A stretch of 64,000 nt of DNA from JAABVY01 sp964627935 (GCA_964627935.1 CAZVLB010000011.1:1-64000), one strand, 5' to 3'; counted from the stretch's first letter, positions 34,801 to 42,859 are shown. Made by a program: numbers and translations. The notes: a model not told the origin generated them from the letters alone.

Positions 34801-36016
34801 CGATTCATGCGACAACTGTCCATCTGTGGCTAACACTGATCAGGTCGACTCTGACGGAGATTCAGTAGGTGATTCCTGCGATATTTGTCCGGGCTATGAT
34901 GATCTTGCGGATGTCGATGAAGATACATTACCCGATTCATGCGATAACTGTCCATCTGTGGCTAACACTGATCAAGCTGACTCTGACGGTGATACGGTCG
35001 GTGATTCCTGTGATATCTGTCCCGGTTATGATGATTTTGCGGATGCCGATGAAGATGCAGTGCCCGATTCATGCGACAACTGTCCATTTGTGGCCAACAC
35101 TGACCAAACCGATTCTGATAGTGATGGTATTGGTAACATTTGCGACAATTGCCCTTCCATTTACAATCCGGATCAGGAAGATGCAGATGTAGATGGTGTC
35201 GGTGATTCCTGTGATGTCTGTCCATATCATGAATTCGATGACTGCTGCAATCCAATAGGCAGTAATAACCCACCGGCAATAATATCGCCCGAGGTTGACT
35301 CGGTGCAGCCATCATTCGATGAGTACATTTATGTAGCCGAATATGCCGATTCAGATTGTGATGGTGCCGAGCTGATTCTGGATATTCAGAACTATCCATC
35401 CTGGTGCACTATTTCTAACGATACTATCAGAGGTTTTGTAGAATGTGATTATGCCGACACCGGGTTCACATTAGTAGTTACTGATGGTGATCTTTCAGAT
35501 ACAATGCAGGTGGCCATAACTATAGACCATTCTAATCAGCCACCGTCTGTCGCAGATTCAAGCGGCCAGAGATGGGCAAAAGGCGGGCATAATTTCACAT
35601 ATTATCCAACCATTAACGACCAGGATGATACTGATCATAATATCAGTTATCCCGCACTTCCTGATTGGTGTTCAATCCAGAATGATTCTGCTGTTGGATT
35701 GGTACCTGATTCTGTATCGACACAGGTGCTGACGGTTATAGTAGAAGATTTCTGTAATTCGGATACATTGTCTTTTGACGTAGCAGCCTTCCTGTGTGGC
35801 GATGCCAATTATGACGGGCTTGTTAATGTTTCGGATGCCGTAACTCTGATCAATTATGTTTTCGTCGCCGGCAACCCGCCTGAGCCGCTCGAGTCCGGTG
35901 ATACAAACTGTGATGGTTCTGTTAATGTGTCTGATGCTGTCTGGATAATAAATTATGTCTTTGTGGGTGGTTTTGATCCCTGTGATCATGATGGTGATGG
36001 GATTCCGGATTGCTGA
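28838..36016 (+). CDS. Giant secreted mosaic protein (SBBP, FISUMP, TSP3, beta-helix, dockerin)
   Basis: This 2,392-residue exported protein starts with a signal peptide (1-22, GWIVFAEG). An N-terminal domain typical of SBBP proteins follows (about 45-250, FTKNEGQWPDSI, YPGIDLFFEG). About eight SBBP beta-propeller repeats of the YSTYLGGSGDD...YITGYT type span about 267-704. Then come a fibronectin-like domain (about 705-800) and a FISUMP domain (about 806-1014, WWMMENLKV, GFSIRCVK). Thrombospondin type-3 calcium-binding repeats (about 1016-1096) precede two copies of a right-handed beta-helix unit (about 1098-1400 and 1502-1805), with more TSP3 between and after (to about 2133). Ig/cadherin-like domains follow (about 2145-2315), and a dockerin-type pair of EF-like motifs ends the protein (CGDANYDGLVNVSDAV, TNCDGSVNVSDAVWI). 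A surface adhesin or scaffold is likely; no catalytic site is seen. Confidence 0.85.
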   Translation: MKFSKFVLFMIFTIVGWIVFAEGTYGDAPLTGNNLQHPTLQKRDQGLPAFTKNEGQWPDSILFRANADAAAVWFTRNGAYYQFMKSLKSDEGLIEFDKSTNIHMQRAFEPGNDSIEILIIKAAFIESNPEATIEPLGLMEYRSNFLIGDNPDSWKRDVTNYRSIVFREIYPGIDLFFEGGTGGNLSYHYSFSSNADRAMVNIEYNPSENLAITSEGMMTSQNGWSAISGLLSPPANDETQLTPLRLEDNSEYESAYSGNRQTESVDLLYSTYIGSSSFEEAYGIAVDDAGCAYITGQTYSSSFPTLNPYQVYQGQGDAFVTKLSSDGSSLIYITYLGSSGDDAGTDISVDGSGNMYVRGYTAGTDFPAQNHYQLDQGGTDVFVSKLSSTGSSLVYSTYLGGDDNEWGSGMAIDQYGNAYITGYTESSNFPTNNAYQIDQGGVDAFVTKLMAGGNSLGYSTYLGGSGDDHGIRIAVDELGCAYVSGNTESSNFPIYNEFQNDMYLEDVFVTKFSSTGNNVMYSTYLGGSDRDEVHDIALDAAGNVYLTGYTLSDDFPLLNPIQSSQLGWSDAFITKLSASGSSLSYSTYLGSNGEDYGTGIVVNSSGNVCITGRTSTNDFPTQNPLMTYQGGNDAYIAKLSNTGDLLLYSTYFGGTGYDWPFGLEVDGYDDIYLTGSTTSSDFPLQGAYDSTHNGSYDVFVSKFGFQELPEVITTSVDSTTPVTAYISGEVVSEGGSTVTARGVCWSTNPAPTTADNSTSNGSGIGPFESLLICLEQNTTYYVRAYATNSDGIGYGDEISFETTMFETDSVMDIDGNWYQTIKIGEQWWMMENLKVKNYRNGEPIQNVTDDSEWGGLSTGAYCDYDNDTANAVIYGRLYNWYAVADTNGLAPQGWHIPTDEEWMELEDFLGMSLGDLIATGLRGTTEGGELKQYGTENWLSPNYGATNESGFYGFPGGYRNQTGTFSYLSIYGSFWTNTEYDEDLVWDRHLHHNNAQISRNYAEKNYGFSIRCVKSPDSDGDGIADEDDNCPDIANTGQSDSDGDTVGDSCDICPGYNDLADADEDTVPDSCDNCPSIYNPDQEDADVDGVGDACEFVGTVWHVDINGNDTTGDGSETNPFATIQHAINMSQDSDMVVVHPGTYYENINLNSRKIILASLFYTTYDTSFISNTIIDGSSSGSVVTFSSGEDSTTIICGFTIQNGSNLPVGKGGGISCTNSSTPMILHNHIRWNSAYFGGGISCDWTSPTIIGNLIEENSGDEYGGGIACYKANPLIKDNVIRANTVAEWGAGIACYYSSARIINNQITRNTGAIRGGGLYFAANEASGSYIQDNTIARNSSINGGGMYFYACGSPDVINCICWDNNASNEGNEIFVNSAAPDLHYCNVKDTVWTGSGNISFDPLFRDPNYGDYRIMSVSCGDSASSPCIDAGDPLIIEETISCDSGLGTTISDIGSYAYGGIVYIDTDNDGVLDHLDNCPYTYNPDQEDSDGDGIGDECEYSGPVWYVDCIGNDSTGDGSINNPFASIQHGIDMSYDGDTIIVNPGTYYENINFNAHNIVLTSLFLTTGDTSFLSSTIIDGSSSGTAVTFAYGEDSTAIIYGFTIQNGSKLGGNGGGILCDNSSTPSILYNHIRWNSAYRGGGISCNWTSPTIIGNLIEENYGNEYGGGIGSYKANPTIKGNIIRNNTVSKWGGGIGCYYSAAKISYNLILNNSSNARGGGIYLAANEASNAVVFNNTIIGNNSIDGGGMYFYACGSPDISNCICWDNYASNNGNEIFINSAGPSIIYSNIMDTIWAGDGNINCNPLFCNPDSGDYHLDELSCCVGTGVNGDTIGCYGVECSIYIDTDGDGVVDIYDNCSSINNPGQEDSDLDGIGDSCDNCPTIHNEDQSDLDLDGLGDQCDNCPTDSNTVQTNSDSDSHGDACDNCPTIDNEDQADVDSDNAGDLCDNCPDIANTDQADSDGDTVGDSCDICPGYDDFADADEDAVPDSCDNCPSVANTDQVDSDGDSVGDSCDICPGYDDLADVDEDTLPDSCDNCPSVANTDQADSDGDTVGDSCDICPGYDDFADADEDAVPDSCDNCPFVANTDQTDSDSDGIGNICDNCPSIYNPDQEDADVDGVGDSCDVCPYHEFDDCCNPIGSNNPPAIISPEVDSVQPSFDEYIYVAEYADSDCDGAELILDIQNYPSWCTISNDTIRGFVECDYADTGFTLVVTDGDLSDTMQVAITIDHSNQPPSVADSSGQRWAKGGHNFTYYPTINDQDDTDHNISYPALPDWCSIQNDSAVGLVPDSVSTQVLTVIVEDFCNSDTLSFDVAAFLCGDANYDGLVNVSDAVTLINYVFVAGNPPEPLESGDTNCDGSVNVSDAVWIINYVFVGGFDPCDHDGDGIPDC
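34715..35110 (+). repeat. Three tandem 132-bp units encoding TSP3 calcium-binding repeats
   Basis: Units start at 34715, 34847 and 34979, each beginning GACTCTGACGG and encoding 44 residues (DSDGDTVGDSCDICPGY, DCNCP-type turns). Units 1 and 3 are identical over more than 100 bases while unit 2 differs at many sites. This suggests gene conversion or recent duplication of a non-adjacent copy. A related unit lies earlier at about 31957-32060. Confidence 0.85.
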
Positions 36017-36042
36017 TCCGATTTCTTTAAGTGTTTCATTCC

Positions 36043-36072
36043 AAGCCCGTCTGTGCATTGTTAGACGGGCTT
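36043..36072 (+). terminator. Intrinsic terminator of the giant protein gene
   Basis: A perfect ten-base stem AAGCCCGTCT / AGACGGGCTT with a ten-base loop lies 27 bases after the stop codon and is followed by ATTTATTT. Confidence 0.85.
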
Positions 36073-36100
36073 ATTTATTTGCAAATTATGGATTTCATAG

Positions 36101-36155
36101 CCTGTTTACCGTTTCAAATCCTCAGCTCATTTCCATAAAAATGTCTAAATGTAGC
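36101..36155 (+). repeat. Post-terminator repeat, copy 2 (with 24646-24702)
   Basis: This is the partner of the stretch after the glycosidase terminator. In this copy the repeat runs directly into the dispersed repeat that begins at 36159. Confidence 0.45.
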
Positions 36156-36158
36156 GCT

Positions 36159-36290
36159 CGCTATTTGTGTTTTTGGTGATTTGCTTTCCAATCCCTAGCA
36201 GCCCTCAAAATTCACACTACCATTCAAAGCTATATACTTTTCCTCATTTTTGAACATCAACGTAAATTTAACCCACTTTTATGATTAGGT
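36159..36290 (+). repeat. Dispersed direct repeat, copy 2: frameshifted recombinase-tail remnant
   Basis: This copy begins with the same CGCTATTT that ends the tRNA half at 16857, but no tRNA sequence precedes it. Read on the minus strand it encodes KNEEKYIALNGSVNFEG, then after a one-base shift LLGIGKQITKNTNS, the same peptide as copy 1. It is a decayed gene end. The remaining bases to the cas3 start at 36412 show no other feature I can support. Confidence 0.7.
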
Positions 36291-36411
36291 CATTTTGGGG
36301 CTATGTCTTCTATATCATTTTCTATTTTTGCCGCAGCTATTGGGCTTGACTCTGCTATCATTATCGTTTTATTTCTTAATATTATATCCAGTACAGTTAA
36401 AGGCGGCCTGC

Positions 36412-38724
36412 ATGAAAACTCGCTATTATGCGCACAGCGAAAATGCCCGGGGAAAATGCAACCTTTTGGCAAAACACCTTTTAGGCGTATCCAAACTAGC
36501 CCGAAAGTTTGCTTTCGGTTTAGGCCTGGAAAAGGAATCGGAAATCGCCGGCCTGTTGCATGACCTCGGCAAATATGGCGATCTGTTTCAAAAACGACTT
36601 TTTGGCCAGGAAAGCGGAATCGACCACTGGTCCGCCGGCGCATGGGCGGCAATATCAATGTACAAACAGGCTGGAATCGCAATCGCTCTGGCAATTCAAG
36701 GGCATCATCTGGGACTTCAACAGGCCTCGGAGGATGCTATCAGGGAGTTGGACCTAAGATTGCTGATCAGGAAACATCCCCTGAATAAAAGACTTTCGGA
36801 ATCTAATTTAGCCCTGCTGCTGGATAGATTAAAGGCCGATTCGATATATCCTCCCGCTGAATACAGCAGATCGATCTTTACTTATGGATCCAAAGAATCA
36901 GAACCGACATCCTCGATGATGGATATCCGCATGCTATTCTCCACATTAGTAGATGCCGACTTCATTGAGACGGCAGCCCACTTTGCCGACAATGAGCCCC
37001 ATAACGACATTTATAGTGGCGCGGGGCCTGAGTTAAATCCACATAAAGCCCATGAAGTTTTGTTGTCATATATCAATAAGCTGGCCGGCAATTCCACATC
37101 GGCTGAACAGATAAATCAATCCCGGGCTCAGCTTTTAAAGGACTGTCTGTCTGCCGCTGACAACGATATCGGTACATTTACCCTGTCGGCCCCTACCGGT
37201 TCCGGCAAAACTCTCAGCATGATGGTTTTTGCGCTCAAACATGCAATTCGCAATAATCTCAAGCGTGTTATTATCGTAATTCCATATCTGAGCATAATTG
37301 AACAGACTGCCCGCGTCCTGAGGAGCATATTTGCCGATAAATTCGGTTCCGAGTATATCATCGAGGATCACAGCCTTGCCGATGTTAAGTCCGCCGATGT
37401 CGGAATCCATGGCGATGAGGGCATCGGTTATCGTGCAAAACTAATGGCCGAGAACTGGGATGCGCCTGTTATTATAACCACCAGCGTACAATTCCTCGAA
37501 TCAATCTTCAGCAACCGTCCTTTCAAATGCCGCAAGCTGCACAGGATCGCAAACAGCATAGTACTATTTGATGAGGTGCAAACCCTGCCCACTCATGCCA
37601 TTGTCCCCACCCTGGCCACCCTCTCACGAATCTGCGAAAGATACAATTCCAGCATTGTCTTCTCAACCGCCACCCAGCCGGCATTCAATCATCTGGATCA
37701 GCATGTTTCCAAATTCTGCAATATCGGATGGAAACCCTCCGAGGTTGTTTCCGATCACAAGGAGCTATTTAAAAATCTGGGACGAGTCAAAATCACCTGG
37801 CCCGAGGATGAGAAAAAAGTCGAATGGGCCGATCTGGCATGCCAGATTGCAAATCATCAACAGGTTCTCTGTATCGTAAATCTCAAAAGGCATGCACATA
37901 CCCTGATTGATGAAATCTCTAAGATCGATAACGAGGGGCTCCTGCATCTTTCCACAAACATGTGCCCTGCTCACCGCTCAGAAGTCCTGCAAATGGCTAC
38001 CGACAGGCTGAAAAACAGTCTTCCATGCTGCTTGATATCGACCCAGTGTATCGAGGCCGGCGTAGATATCGATTTCCCGATGGTCTATCGCGCTTTCGGG
38101 CCATTGGATTCAATCGCCCAGGCCGCCGGCCGGTGCAATCGCAATGGAAATCTGGAAATCGGCCATGTGCATCTATTCCGGCCCGATGATAAGAGAGCAT
38201 TTCCTGATAACAGCTATCAACAGGCCGCGGCTGTTACAAACCTTCTATTAAATGAAAATGGCCCGGATAAAATGGATATCAACAATCCCGATCTTTTTGA
38301 AGAATACTTCCGGAAACTTTATTCATTCCGAAATGTCGGCGGGAAAGATGACACGCTAATAAAGGCTATCAAAAGGATCGATTTTGTCAATACCGCCAAG
38401 GAATATTATGTGATCCAAAATCAGGACACAATCAGGGTACTGGTACCTTATAATCGGCAGCGATATGATGAACTGAAAACCGCACTGGATGAAAACGGAC
38501 TGTCCAAACAATGGATCCAGTCCGCCCAGCATCATGGTATAAATATGTTCAGGCCTAAGCCCGATGCACAGATCTGGAACTGGCTCATTCCTGCGCCTAT
38601 CGGGCCGGTGACAAAGGGCCACCGTGAGCTATCTGAGAATTGGTATGTCTATATTGAGCCGGATCATTATGATGCGGTCAAGGGACTGGCTGTCCCGCAG
38701 GACACAGATTACATTATAGCTTGA
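36412..38724 (+). CDS. cas3: Type I-C CRISPR helicase-nuclease Cas3
   Basis: The 770-residue Cas3 degrades target DNA once Cascade has bound. The N-terminal HD nuclease shows GLLHDLGKYGDLFQ (His50 and Asp51) and DHWSAGAW. The SF2 helicase has SAPTGSGKTLSMM (Walker A, about 259-271), VLFDEVQTLP (the DEVQ form of motif II), STQCIEAGVDIDF (motif V) and AQAAGRCNRNG (motif VI). The frame is open upstream to 36295, but the ATG at 36412 begins the family's usual YYAHS start and has AAAGGCGG ahead of it. It is the first gene of a seven-gene operon; cas5c follows after about 30 bases. Confidence 0.95.
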   Translation: MKTRYYAHSENARGKCNLLAKHLLGVSKLARKFAFGLGLEKESEIAGLLHDLGKYGDLFQKRLFGQESGIDHWSAGAWAAISMYKQAGIAIALAIQGHHLGLQQASEDAIRELDLRLLIRKHPLNKRLSESNLALLLDRLKADSIYPPAEYSRSIFTYGSKESEPTSSMMDIRMLFSTLVDADFIETAAHFADNEPHNDIYSGAGPELNPHKAHEVLLSYINKLAGNSTSAEQINQSRAQLLKDCLSAADNDIGTFTLSAPTGSGKTLSMMVFALKHAIRNNLKRVIIVIPYLSIIEQTARVLRSIFADKFGSEYIIEDHSLADVKSADVGIHGDEGIGYRAKLMAENWDAPVIITTSVQFLESIFSNRPFKCRKLHRIANSIVLFDEVQTLPTHAIVPTLATLSRICERYNSSIVFSTATQPAFNHLDQHVSKFCNIGWKPSEVVSDHKELFKNLGRVKITWPEDEKKVEWADLACQIANHQQVLCIVNLKRHAHTLIDEISKIDNEGLLHLSTNMCPAHRSEVLQMATDRLKNSLPCCLISTQCIEAGVDIDFPMVYRAFGPLDSIAQAAGRCNRNGNLEIGHVHLFRPDDKRAFPDNSYQQAAAVTNLLLNENGPDKMDINNPDLFEEYFRKLYSFRNVGGKDDTLIKAIKRIDFVNTAKEYYVIQNQDTIRVLVPYNRQRYDELKTALDENGLSKQWIQSAQHHGINMFRPKPDAQIWNWLIPAPIGPVTKGHRELSENWYVYIEPDHYDAVKGLAVPQDTDYIIA

Positions 38725-38756
38725 TATATTAAAACAACTTAATCACAGGAGGGAGC

Positions 38757-39479
38757 ATGAAGCCAAAGGATCAGGCCCTTGAAGTATGGGGCGATTTTGC
38801 CTGCTTCACAAGGCCGGAAATGAAGGCGGAACGGTTTAGTTATCCGGTCATCACGCCATCCGCCGCACGAGGCATTTTCGATGCCATCTACTGCAAACCG
38901 GATCAATTCCGCTGGCAAATTACAAGCATTCAAATCCTTTCACCACCCAGCTACATCGCCCTCAGACGCAATGAGGTCAATAAGTACATTAACACCAATA
39001 ATTTTGAAAAAAAATTACAATCTCAAAAAACCCCCGTTCCCATTGTTGTAGATTCCAACGTTCGAGCGCAACGCCAGACTATGGCCCTGAAGGATGTTAA
39101 GTATTGCCTGCATGCCGAAATCCGTCCCTGGCCCGAATTCGCTGACCGCATTCAGGACCTCGAGGCCCAGTTCAGGCGGCGGGCCTCGAAAGGCAAATGC
39201 TTCTATCAGCCCTATTTCGGGTGCCGCGAATTCCCGGCCTATTTCAGGCTGATGGATCCGCATGAGGATATTGAGGCAGCCGATGTATCCGAAATCGATG
39301 ATATCGGCTGGATGGTATATGACGTCTTCGATTTGTCTTCAAAAGGCAGCAACACAAGTAAACCCTGTATCAGCCTTTTCCGCCCGCGAATTGCAAATGG
39401 CGAGATGGCTGTCCCACCCTATGAATCCGGCGAGGTATTGAAACCTGATCAGGGAGGTTACGATGCTTCATCTTCTTAA
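38757..39479 (+). CDS. cas5c: Type I-C Cas5 crRNA-processing endonuclease
   Basis: This 240-residue Cas5d/Cas5c-type protein takes the role of Cas6 in type I-C systems. It cuts the pre-crRNA at the base of the repeat hairpin and stays on the 5' handle. It starts MKPKDQALEVWGDFACFTRP and contains YPVITPSAARGIFDAIYCKP, the usual Cas5 glycine-poor opening for this subtype, and GKCFYQPYFGCREFPAYF. AGGAGGG lies just before the ATG. The gene overlaps cas8c by 17 bases. Confidence 0.93.
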   Translation: MKPKDQALEVWGDFACFTRPEMKAERFSYPVITPSAARGIFDAIYCKPDQFRWQITSIQILSPPSYIALRRNEVNKYINTNNFEKKLQSQKTPVPIVVDSNVRAQRQTMALKDVKYCLHAEIRPWPEFADRIQDLEAQFRRRASKGKCFYQPYFGCREFPAYFRLMDPHEDIEAADVSEIDDIGWMVYDVFDLSSKGSNTSKPCISLFRPRIANGEMAVPPYESGEVLKPDQGGYDASSS

Positions 39480-41217
39480 AGAATATGCTGACAAACACGG
39501 CATAGTGACCGAGCCGGGCTTTACCAGGCTGGACATCAAGTGGGCAATGGTCTGTGATCAATCAGGGAGTATCGAAGAGGTCATTGAACTGGGTGACACC
39601 GAGAAAAAACGAAATCCGGGTATTACATTTGAAAAAACGCCACATTTCTCTATGACCAGCAAAGGCAAAAATATGAGCCAGTCTCTCTGGGAAACCGCCA
39701 AAGTCATTGCTTATCTCGGAGAATCACTCGAGGACAAGCAAATCGGACCGAAACATGGGTATTTCATCGGTCAATTAAGAAATGCGTCTGTCGCTTTGCC
39801 ACAACTAAACAATATCGCCGACCAGCTTGAAAATCCTGAAAAACTTGAATGGATGCGATCCAGGCTTGATGAACTGGGGGCTAAGCCAACGGATAAAATG
39901 ACTTTTAAAGTTGAAGATGACTTTATCCTTGATCTGGAAAAGTGTCAGGATTGGTGGCGCAAATATAGAGAGACGCTAAACACAAAGAAGTCCAAACGCA
40001 AAATGCTATGCATGATAACGGGCAATCTTGTAACGCCTGAAAGGAAACATGACAAGATCAAACAATTGTCCGATGTCGGCGGGCAGCCCTCGGGTGCTGC
40101 CTTGATCAGCTTCAACCAAGAATCCTTTTGCTCATTCGGATTGGTTCAGTCCGAGAATTGCCCAGTTTCAACAGAAGCAATGAAAACTTATACTCAGGCT
40201 TTAAATATCCTGCTCAATGAATCCAGCCGCAGACTGGCTGATGCCAAGGTCGTGCACTGGTTTAAAAAACGGGTCAGGCCCGATGATGATCCATTGAGCT
40301 GGCTGATCGAAAGCGAAGAGATCGCCGAACTTAATGCCCAGCAGAGAGCGCGGGAAATGCTGGAAAGCATCCACTCAGGTAATAGGCCCGAACTTCGCGA
40401 CAACTATTTCTATGCCCTGACCCTGTCGGGAGCTTCCGGGCGGGTCATGGTGCGCGACTGGATGGAAGGGCAGTTTACCGATTTGGTTAAAAACATAAAT
40501 GACTGGTTCGATGACCTGGCAATTATAAAACGGGATGGTTCAGGCACCACTCCACCCCCCAAATTCATTTCCGTCCTGGGAGCTACTGTCAGGGTTCTAG
40601 ATGATCTTCATGGCCCTTTCGTGGCCAAAATGTGGCGGTCCGGGGTAAAGAATGAACCGATCCCCTCCGCCGCATTGGCCGGAGCTGTCAGGCGGATGAA
40701 GATCGATATCATCGAGGACCAGCCAATCAACCATGCCCGGGTCGGACTACTCAAAGCCTATTTTGTCAGAAAAGAAAGATTTTTGGGAAAGGATATAACC
40801 ATGCAACCTTATTTGAACGAGGAACATCCTCACCCCGCATACCATTGCGGAAGACTTATGGCCGTGCTGGCCGACCTTCAGCGCAGGGCGCTGGGCGATG
40901 TCGGCGCAGGGATAATCCAGCGCTACTACACCTCGGCCTCGGCCACTCCGGCCCTGGTGCTGGGCAAACTGACCAGTATCAGCCAGCATCATCTGAATAA
41001 GATTGAATCCGGCGGATTAAAACACTGGTATGAATCCAAAATCGCCGAAATCTGGAGCCGGATCAAGGATACTGTTCCGGGCACATTGACGCTCGAGGAA
41101 CAGAGCCTTTTCGCTCTGGGATATTATCAGCAGATCGCCGATCTGCGCACGCGCAAAGTTGACACAAGTGAAAACAATGAAACCATCGAAGAATCAGGGG
41201 AGGTAGAAAATGTCTGA
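39463..41217 (+). CDS. cas8c: Type I-C Cascade large subunit Cas8c (Csd1)
   Basis: The 584-residue protein matches Csd1/Cas8c. It opens MLHLLKEYADKHG and has FEKTPHFSMTSKG, SGAALISFNQESFCSFG, and later LSGASGRVMVRDWMEG, the usual Csd1 landmarks. It recognises the PAM and completes the Cascade complex; in type I-C an internal start in this gene also yields Cas11. No internal start was singled out here. The gene overlaps both neighbours (17 bases with cas5c, 8 bases with cas7c), which implies coupled translation. Confidence 0.94.
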   Translation: MLHLLKEYADKHGIVTEPGFTRLDIKWAMVCDQSGSIEEVIELGDTEKKRNPGITFEKTPHFSMTSKGKNMSQSLWETAKVIAYLGESLEDKQIGPKHGYFIGQLRNASVALPQLNNIADQLENPEKLEWMRSRLDELGAKPTDKMTFKVEDDFILDLEKCQDWWRKYRETLNTKKSKRKMLCMITGNLVTPERKHDKIKQLSDVGGQPSGAALISFNQESFCSFGLVQSENCPVSTEAMKTYTQALNILLNESSRRLADAKVVHWFKKRVRPDDDPLSWLIESEEIAELNAQQRAREMLESIHSGNRPELRDNYFYALTLSGASGRVMVRDWMEGQFTDLVKNINDWFDDLAIIKRDGSGTTPPPKFISVLGATVRVLDDLHGPFVAKMWRSGVKNEPIPSAALAGAVRRMKIDIIEDQPINHARVGLLKAYFVRKERFLGKDITMQPYLNEEHPHPAYHCGRLMAVLADLQRRALGDVGAGIIQRYYTSASATPALVLGKLTSISQHHLNKIESGGLKHWYESKIAEIWSRIKDTVPGTLTLEEQSLFALGYYQQIADLRTRKVDTSENNETIEESGEVENV

Positions 41218-42154
41218 GGCAATTAAAAACCGCTATGAATTCATGTTTCTGTTCGATTGTGAAAACGGCAATCCCAACGGCGATCCGGATGCCGGCAATG
41301 CGCCGCGTATCGATCCGCAGGATATGCACGGCCTTGTATCCGATGTGGCCCTCAAGCGCCGGGTACGCAACTATGTCCAGATCGCGCGGAAAAATGAAAT
41401 GCCCAACGCCATATTCATCGAGCATGCAACGAACCTGAATGCGCCTATCGCGAAAGCTCATGAAGAAGCCAATGACGGCTATAAGGACAATAAAGCAACA
41501 AAGGAACAGGTAAAAAATGCCAGAGGCTGGCTTTGTCAAAATTATTATGATATCCGTACATTCGGAGCGGTAATGAGCACCGGCCCCAATGCCGGGCAGG
41601 TGCGCGGTCCGGTGCAGTTTTCATTTGCACGCTCGGTTGACCCGGTCCTGCCGCTTGACTTGTCAATTACGCGTATGGCTGTGGCTGAAAATGTCAAAGG
41701 AGCCAAATCCAGCGAAGATTATGAAAAATGGGAAAATGAACAGCCCGAGGACAAGCTCCGCACTATGGGACGCAAGGAGCTTATACCCTACGGCCTGTAT
41801 GTGGCCAAGGGCTTTATCAGCGCCAACCTGGCTGAAGGTACCGGGTTTTCCGAGAATGACCTGGAGCTTTTCTGGGAGGCGCTGATGAATATGTATGAGC
41901 ACGACAGGTCGGCCAGCAAAGGGATGATGTCGGTCAGAAACCTGTTCATCTTCAAACATGTGGGCACCGACACCGATCAGGAACAGCGTGTTCGAGAGGC
42001 AATGCTGGGATGCGCCCCGGCTCATAAGCTGTTTGATCTGGTGCGGGTGCATAAGAAGGCCGATGTCACCGCGCCGAGAAAATACGATGACTATGAAATC
42101 ATGGTGGATGAGGACAGTATTCCGGCCGGCATCGAACTGATAAGGAAGCAGTAG
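41210..42154 (+). CDS. cas7c: Type I-C Cascade backbone Cas7 (Csd2)
   Basis: This 314-residue RAMP protein polymerises along the crRNA to form the Cascade backbone. It has the hallmark Csd2 opening RYEFMFLFDCENGNPNGDPD, DVALKRRVRNYVQ, and the FGAVMSTGPNAGQVRGPVQF segment. The gene starts within the end of cas8c (GAGGTAGAAA upstream) and its stop codon abuts the cas4 start. Confidence 0.95.
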   Translation: MSEAIKNRYEFMFLFDCENGNPNGDPDAGNAPRIDPQDMHGLVSDVALKRRVRNYVQIARKNEMPNAIFIEHATNLNAPIAKAHEEANDGYKDNKATKEQVKNARGWLCQNYYDIRTFGAVMSTGPNAGQVRGPVQFSFARSVDPVLPLDLSITRMAVAENVKGAKSSEDYEKWENEQPEDKLRTMGRKELIPYGLYVAKGFISANLAEGTGFSENDLELFWEALMNMYEHDRSASKGMMSVRNLFIFKHVGTDTDQEQRVREAMLGCAPAHKLFDLVRVHKKADVTAPRKYDDYEIMVDEDSIPAGIELIRKQ

Positions 42155-42856
42155 ATGTATTCCGAGGACAATCTGCTTCCAATCTCGGCCCTGCAACATC
42201 TGGCATTCTGTCCGAGACAATGGGGTCTGATGTACCTCGAAGGAATCTGGGCTGAGAACCTTCTAACTGCAGAGGGTTCTCAGCTTCATGAAATCGCTGA
42301 TGAAGCGGCGCGAAGATTGGAGGACGGAAAGATTATAGTCAACGGCCTCAGATTAAGATCGCTCAAATTCGGCCTTGTCGGAAGGGCAGACATAGTTGAG
42401 TTTCATTGTGATAATACTGATTATCTCATGAATCGCGACGGCCGGGAATTATTGCTTTCTGACCTGGTGTGCGATAATTTCAATTTAACACCCTATCCAG
42501 TTGAATATAAGCATGGCAAACCCAAGGTCGATTTGTGCGATGAAATACAGCTTTGTGCCCAGGCTCTCTGCCTTGAGGAGATGCTTGAAATTGAAGTTCC
42601 CGAAGGCGCGATCTTCTATGGCAAACCGCGACGAAGAACCGAGGTTGTATTTGAGGACAGCTTGAGAAACGAAACAATCGCAACCGCTCGAAAATTGCAT
42701 GAATTGACTTCACTGGGCAAAACTCCCCTGGCAAAATATGAGAAAAAATGCCGCAGTTGTTCAATCATGCAATACTGTATGCCCAAATCTGCCGGACGTG
42801 GAAAAAGCGCACGCAGATACATGCATGACCAGCTAAATTCCGGAGAGGAGGATTGA
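42155..42856 (+). CDS. cas4: CRISPR-associated exonuclease Cas4
   Basis: The 233-residue Cas4 helps select PAM-containing prespacers and set their orientation. It shows the first cysteine in LAFCPRQWGLMY, the RecB-like core GLVGRADIVEF and YPVEYKHGKPK, QLCAQALCLEEML, and the C-terminal cluster KKCRSCSIMQYC that completes the iron-sulfur site. It begins directly after the cas7c stop codon, and cas1 starts three bases after its own end. Confidence 0.94.
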   Translation: MYSEDNLLPISALQHLAFCPRQWGLMYLEGIWAENLLTAEGSQLHEIADEAARRLEDGKIIVNGLRLRSLKFGLVGRADIVEFHCDNTDYLMNRDGRELLLSDLVCDNFNLTPYPVEYKHGKPKVDLCDEIQLCAQALCLEEMLEIEVPEGAIFYGKPRRRTEVVFEDSLRNETIATARKLHELTSLGKTPLAKYEKKCRSCSIMQYCMPKSAGRGKSARRYMHDQLNSGEED

Positions 42857-42859
42857 GCA

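Noticed and set aside
34575..35399. Minus-strand frames with His/Arg-rich repeats opposite the TSP3 region
   Set aside because: They are antisense translations of the Asp-rich calcium-binding repeats and have no independent support.
36295..36411. A longer Cas3 with a hydrophobic N-terminal extension
   Set aside because: The ATG at 36412 fits the family start and has a ribosome-binding site; the extension is low-complexity and lacks an ATG.
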